From Streptomyces sp. Je 1-79 (lineage in GTDB: Bacteria > Actinomycetota > Actinomycetes > Streptomycetales > Streptomycetaceae), in the NCBI RefSeq assembly GCF_025195125.1, contig NZ_JAMGSL010000006.1:231815-295814 (forward strand): a DNA stretch of 64,000 nt, in the 5' to 3' direction. The notes below the pieces were generated by a model. That model did no database searches. It was given only the letters and a program-made list of their open reading frames with translations, and was not told the origin of the DNA. Each line of letters opens with the position of its first letter. Within the stretch, counting starts at the first letter, position 1. Position numbers and translations under genes: made by a program. This document shows, one piece after another, positions 61,927 to 64,000 of the stretch.

Positions 61927-64000
61927 GTGTCGAGCGCAGCCGAGCAGGAGGCGGTACGGGACGGAGTGGGGCTTCCCCCTGCCCCGGAGCGGCCCCGGCC
62001 CGTGGTGTGGCCGGGGGCGCCGACGCCGTTGGGGGCCCGCTGCCGGACCGGGCCGGACGGGGTGGCGGGCACGAACTTCGCGCTGTGGGCCGGCGGGGCG
62101 GAGGCCGTCGAGCTCTGCCTCTTCGACGCCGACGGGATGGAGAGACGGCTCCCGCTGACCGAGCTGACCCATGAGATCTGGCACGGCTTCGTGCCCGGGG
62201 TGGGGGCCGGACAGCGGTACGGATTTCGCGTGCACGGCCGCTGGGACCCCTGGACGGGCGCCCGCTGGAACCCGGCGAAGCTGCTCCTGGACCCGTACGC
62301 CCGGGCGGTCGACGGGGACTTCGCGCTGCCGCCGGAGGTGTACGGGCACGTCCGGGACTGGCCGCAGCAGCATGTGGCCGACACCGTGCGGGACGACCGG
62401 GACTCCGCTCCGCACGTGCCGAAGGGTGTCGTCGTCCTGGACGACGACGACTGGTCGGACGACCGCAGGCCCAAGACGCCCTGGCCGGACTCGGTCATCT
62501 ACGAGCTGCATGTGAAGGGCTTCACCCAGCTCCATCCGGGCATCCCCGAGGAGCTGCGCGGCACCTACGCGGGCCTCGCCCACCCGGCGGCCGTCGAGCA
62601 TCTCGTACGGCTCGGGGTGACGGCCGTGGAGCTGCTGCCCGTGCACCAGTTCGCGCACGAGGACCATCTGCTGCGACGCGGGCTGCGGAACTACTGGGGC
62701 TACAACTCCATCGGGTACTTCGCCCCGCACGCCGGCTACTCCTCCTCGGGGACGACGGGTCAGCAGGTCGGCGAGTTCAAGCGGATGGTGCGGGCGCTGC
62801 ACGCGGCGGGGATCGAGGTCATCCTCGATGTCGTCTACAACCACACGGCCGAGGCGGGCGAGCTGGGGCCGACGCTGTCGCTGAAGGGCATCGACAACCG
62901 GGGCTACTACCGGCTGCAGTCCGACGCCCGCCGGTACGCCGACTACACCGGCTGCGGCAACACCCTGCACGTCGTCCAGCCACAGGTGCTGCGGCTGATC
63001 ACCGACTCGCTGCGGTACTGGGTGACCGAGATGGGCGTCGACGGCTTCCGCTTCGACCTGGCGGCGGCGCTCGCCCGCTCGATGCACGACGTCGACATGC
63101 TCTCGCCCTTCCTCGCGGTCATCGCCCAGGACCCGGTGCTGCGGCGGGTCAAGCTGATCGCCGAACCGTGGGACGTCGGCAACGGCGGCTACCAGGTCGG
63201 CGCGTTCCCGCCGCTGTGGACGGAGTGGAACGACCGCTACCGCGACGCGGTGCGGGACTTCTGGCGCGGCGCGCTGCCGGACGTACGGGATCTCGGCTAC
63301 CGCCTCTCCGGATCGAGCGACCTGTACGCCTGGGGCGGCCGGCGGCCGTACGCCTCGGTCAACTTCGTCACCGCCCACGACGGCTTCACGCTGCGGGACC
63401 TCGTCACGTACGAGCGCAAGCACAACGAGGACAACGGGGAGGGCAACCGGGACGGCACGAACGACAACCGGGCCTGGAACTGCGGGGCCGAGGGCGAGAG
63501 CGAGGACCCCGAGGTGGGTGCGCTGCGGCTGCGGCAGCTGCGCAACCTGCTGACGACGCTGCTGCTGTCGACGGGGGTGCCGATGCTGGTCGCGGGCGAC
63601 GAGATGGGGCGCACGCAGGGCGGCAACAACAACGCGTACTGCCAGGACAACGAGATCAGCTGGCTGGACTGGTCGCTGCCCGAGGACCCGGGGCGGGCGG
63701 AGCTGCTCGCCCTGACCCGGCGGCTGCTCGCCCTGCGCCACCGCCACCCGGTGCTGCGCCGCCGCGCGTTCTTCTCCGGCCGCCCGCAGGGCGCTGACGG
63801 GCTGCGGGACCTGGCGTGGTTCACGGCGGACGGCAGGGAGATGACCGAGGGCGACTGGTACGCGCCGGCGGCCACGCTGGGCCTCTACCTCTCGGGCCGG
63901 GACATCCCGGGACGTGACGAGCGCGGCGAGCAGGTCACCGACGACAGCTTCCTGGCGATCCTTCACGCGGGTCCCCGCCCGCTGGAGTACCGGCTGCCGG
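61927..64000 (+). CDS. glgX: Glycogen debranching enzyme, 5' part (cut by window edge)
   Basis: About 691 codons are visible and the gene runs off the right edge. A GH13 isoamylase-type enzyme that removes alpha-1,6 branches. The N-terminal CBM48 domain (LGARCRTGPDGVAGTNFALW) is followed by the catalytic barrel: region I DVVYNHTAE, region II GFRFDLAAAL with the nucleophile Asp, region III LIAEPWDVG with the acid/base Glu, region IV NFVTAHDGFTL. GTG 61927 follows GGGAGG by 8 bases. It is the first gene after the divergent L,D-transpeptidase. An extra N-terminal stretch of about 25 residues is Pro/Ala-rich. Confidence 0.95.
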   Translation, partial: MSSAAEQEAVRDGVGLPPAPERPRPVVWPGAPTPLGARCRTGPDGVAGTNFALWAGGAEAVELCLFDADGMERRLPLTELTHEIWHGFVPGVGAGQRYGFRVHGRWDPWTGARWNPAKLLLDPYARAVDGDFALPPEVYGHVRDWPQQHVADTVRDDRDSAPHVPKGVVVLDDDDWSDDRRPKTPWPDSVIYELHVKGFTQLHPGIPEELRGTYAGLAHPAAVEHLVRLGVTAVELLPVHQFAHEDHLLRRGLRNYWGYNSIGYFAPHAGYSSSGTTGQQVGEFKRMVRALHAAGIEVILDVVYNHTAEAGELGPTLSLKGIDNRGYYRLQSDARRYADYTGCGNTLHVVQPQVLRLITDSLRYWVTEMGVDGFRFDLAAALARSMHDVDMLSPFLAVIAQDPVLRRVKLIAEPWDVGNGGYQVGAFPPLWTEWNDRYRDAVRDFWRGALPDVRDLGYRLSGSSDLYAWGGRRPYASVNFVTAHDGFTLRDLVTYERKHNEDNGEGNRDGTNDNRAWNCGAEGESEDPEVGALRLRQLRNLLTTLLLSTGVPMLVAGDEMGRTQGGNNNAYCQDNEISWLDWSLPEDPGRAELLALTRRLLALRHRHPVLRRRAFFSGRPQGADGLRDLAWFTADGREMTEGDWYAPAATLGLYLSGRDIPGRDERGEQVTDDSFLAILHAGPRPLEYRLP

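Overview
The window is a stretch of chromosome from a Streptomyces-type actinomycete. It has very high GC with strong G/C third-position bias. Many starts are GTG or TTG, and Tat- and lipobox-type export signals are common. It also carries Streptomyces-typical families: an HTH/DUF5753 protein paired with DUF397, RsbW-like ATPases, a tandem glycine riboswitch upstream of gcvT, and SseB-like proteins. The order ilvB ... gatCAB ... GGDEF-EAL ... ligA ... mnmA ... opp ... gcvT-gcvH-glyA-sdaA ... glgX agrees, from memory, with the core region around SCO5512 to SCO5456 of S. coelicolor, so most of it is conserved core genome.

Layout. 1-7.8 kb: the 5' part of ilvB with a leader-peptide attenuator, a GGDEF protein with a degenerate EAL domain, a D-2-hydroxyacid dehydrogenase, an aldo/keto reductase, a sugar-dehydrogenase-like lipoprotein and a small DUF protein. 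7.8-17 kb: a large LuxR-type ATPase regulator, small proteins, an acetyltransferase/MMPL exporter pair and a Tat-exported phospholipase C. 17-22.5 kb: the most accessory-looking part, with a TOPRIM protein, an RsbW-like ATPase and, divergently, an overlapping four-gene operon (HTH-DUF5753, DUF397, a small effector-like protein with an amyloid-like motif, and an NLR-like STAND NTPase with TPRs) behind a perfect 11-bp inverted repeat. 22.5-39.9 kb: gatC-gatA-small membrane protein-gatB, an RmdB-like GGDEF-EAL protein, ligA, a MetE-like protein, an SDR, a LOG-like protein, a hydrolase, mnmA, an amidase, a cysteine desulfurase, a WYL regulator, a thioesterase and a TRIC-type channel. 40-46.4 kb: an oligopeptide ABC transporter operon (C-A-B-D-F). 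46.7-49.1 kb: two SseB-like proteins and a P-loop protein. 49.1-53.9 kb: riboswitch-controlled glycine/serine catabolism (gcvT, gcvH, glyA, sdaA). 54-64 kb: an EF-hand protein, an acetyltransferase, a coupled deacetylase-like/beta-propeller pair, a probable small RNA, a second RsbW-like ATPase, an enoyl-CoA hydratase, two L,D-transpeptidases and the start of glgX.

How genes work together. GcvT, GcvH, GlyA and SdaA move glycine through serine to pyruvate under glycine control. GatCAB makes Gln-tRNA(Gln)/Asn-tRNA(Asn). The cysteine desulfurase probably feeds sulfur to MnmA. The two c-di-GMP proteins look functionally different: one keeps only its cyclase motifs, the other keeps both. The candidate novel system is the HTH/DUF397/effector/NLR operon at 18.2-22.5 kb. 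A second recurring feature is short GC-rich direct repeats right beside the 3' ends of several genes. No tRNA, rRNA, insertion sequence or CRISPR array was seen.
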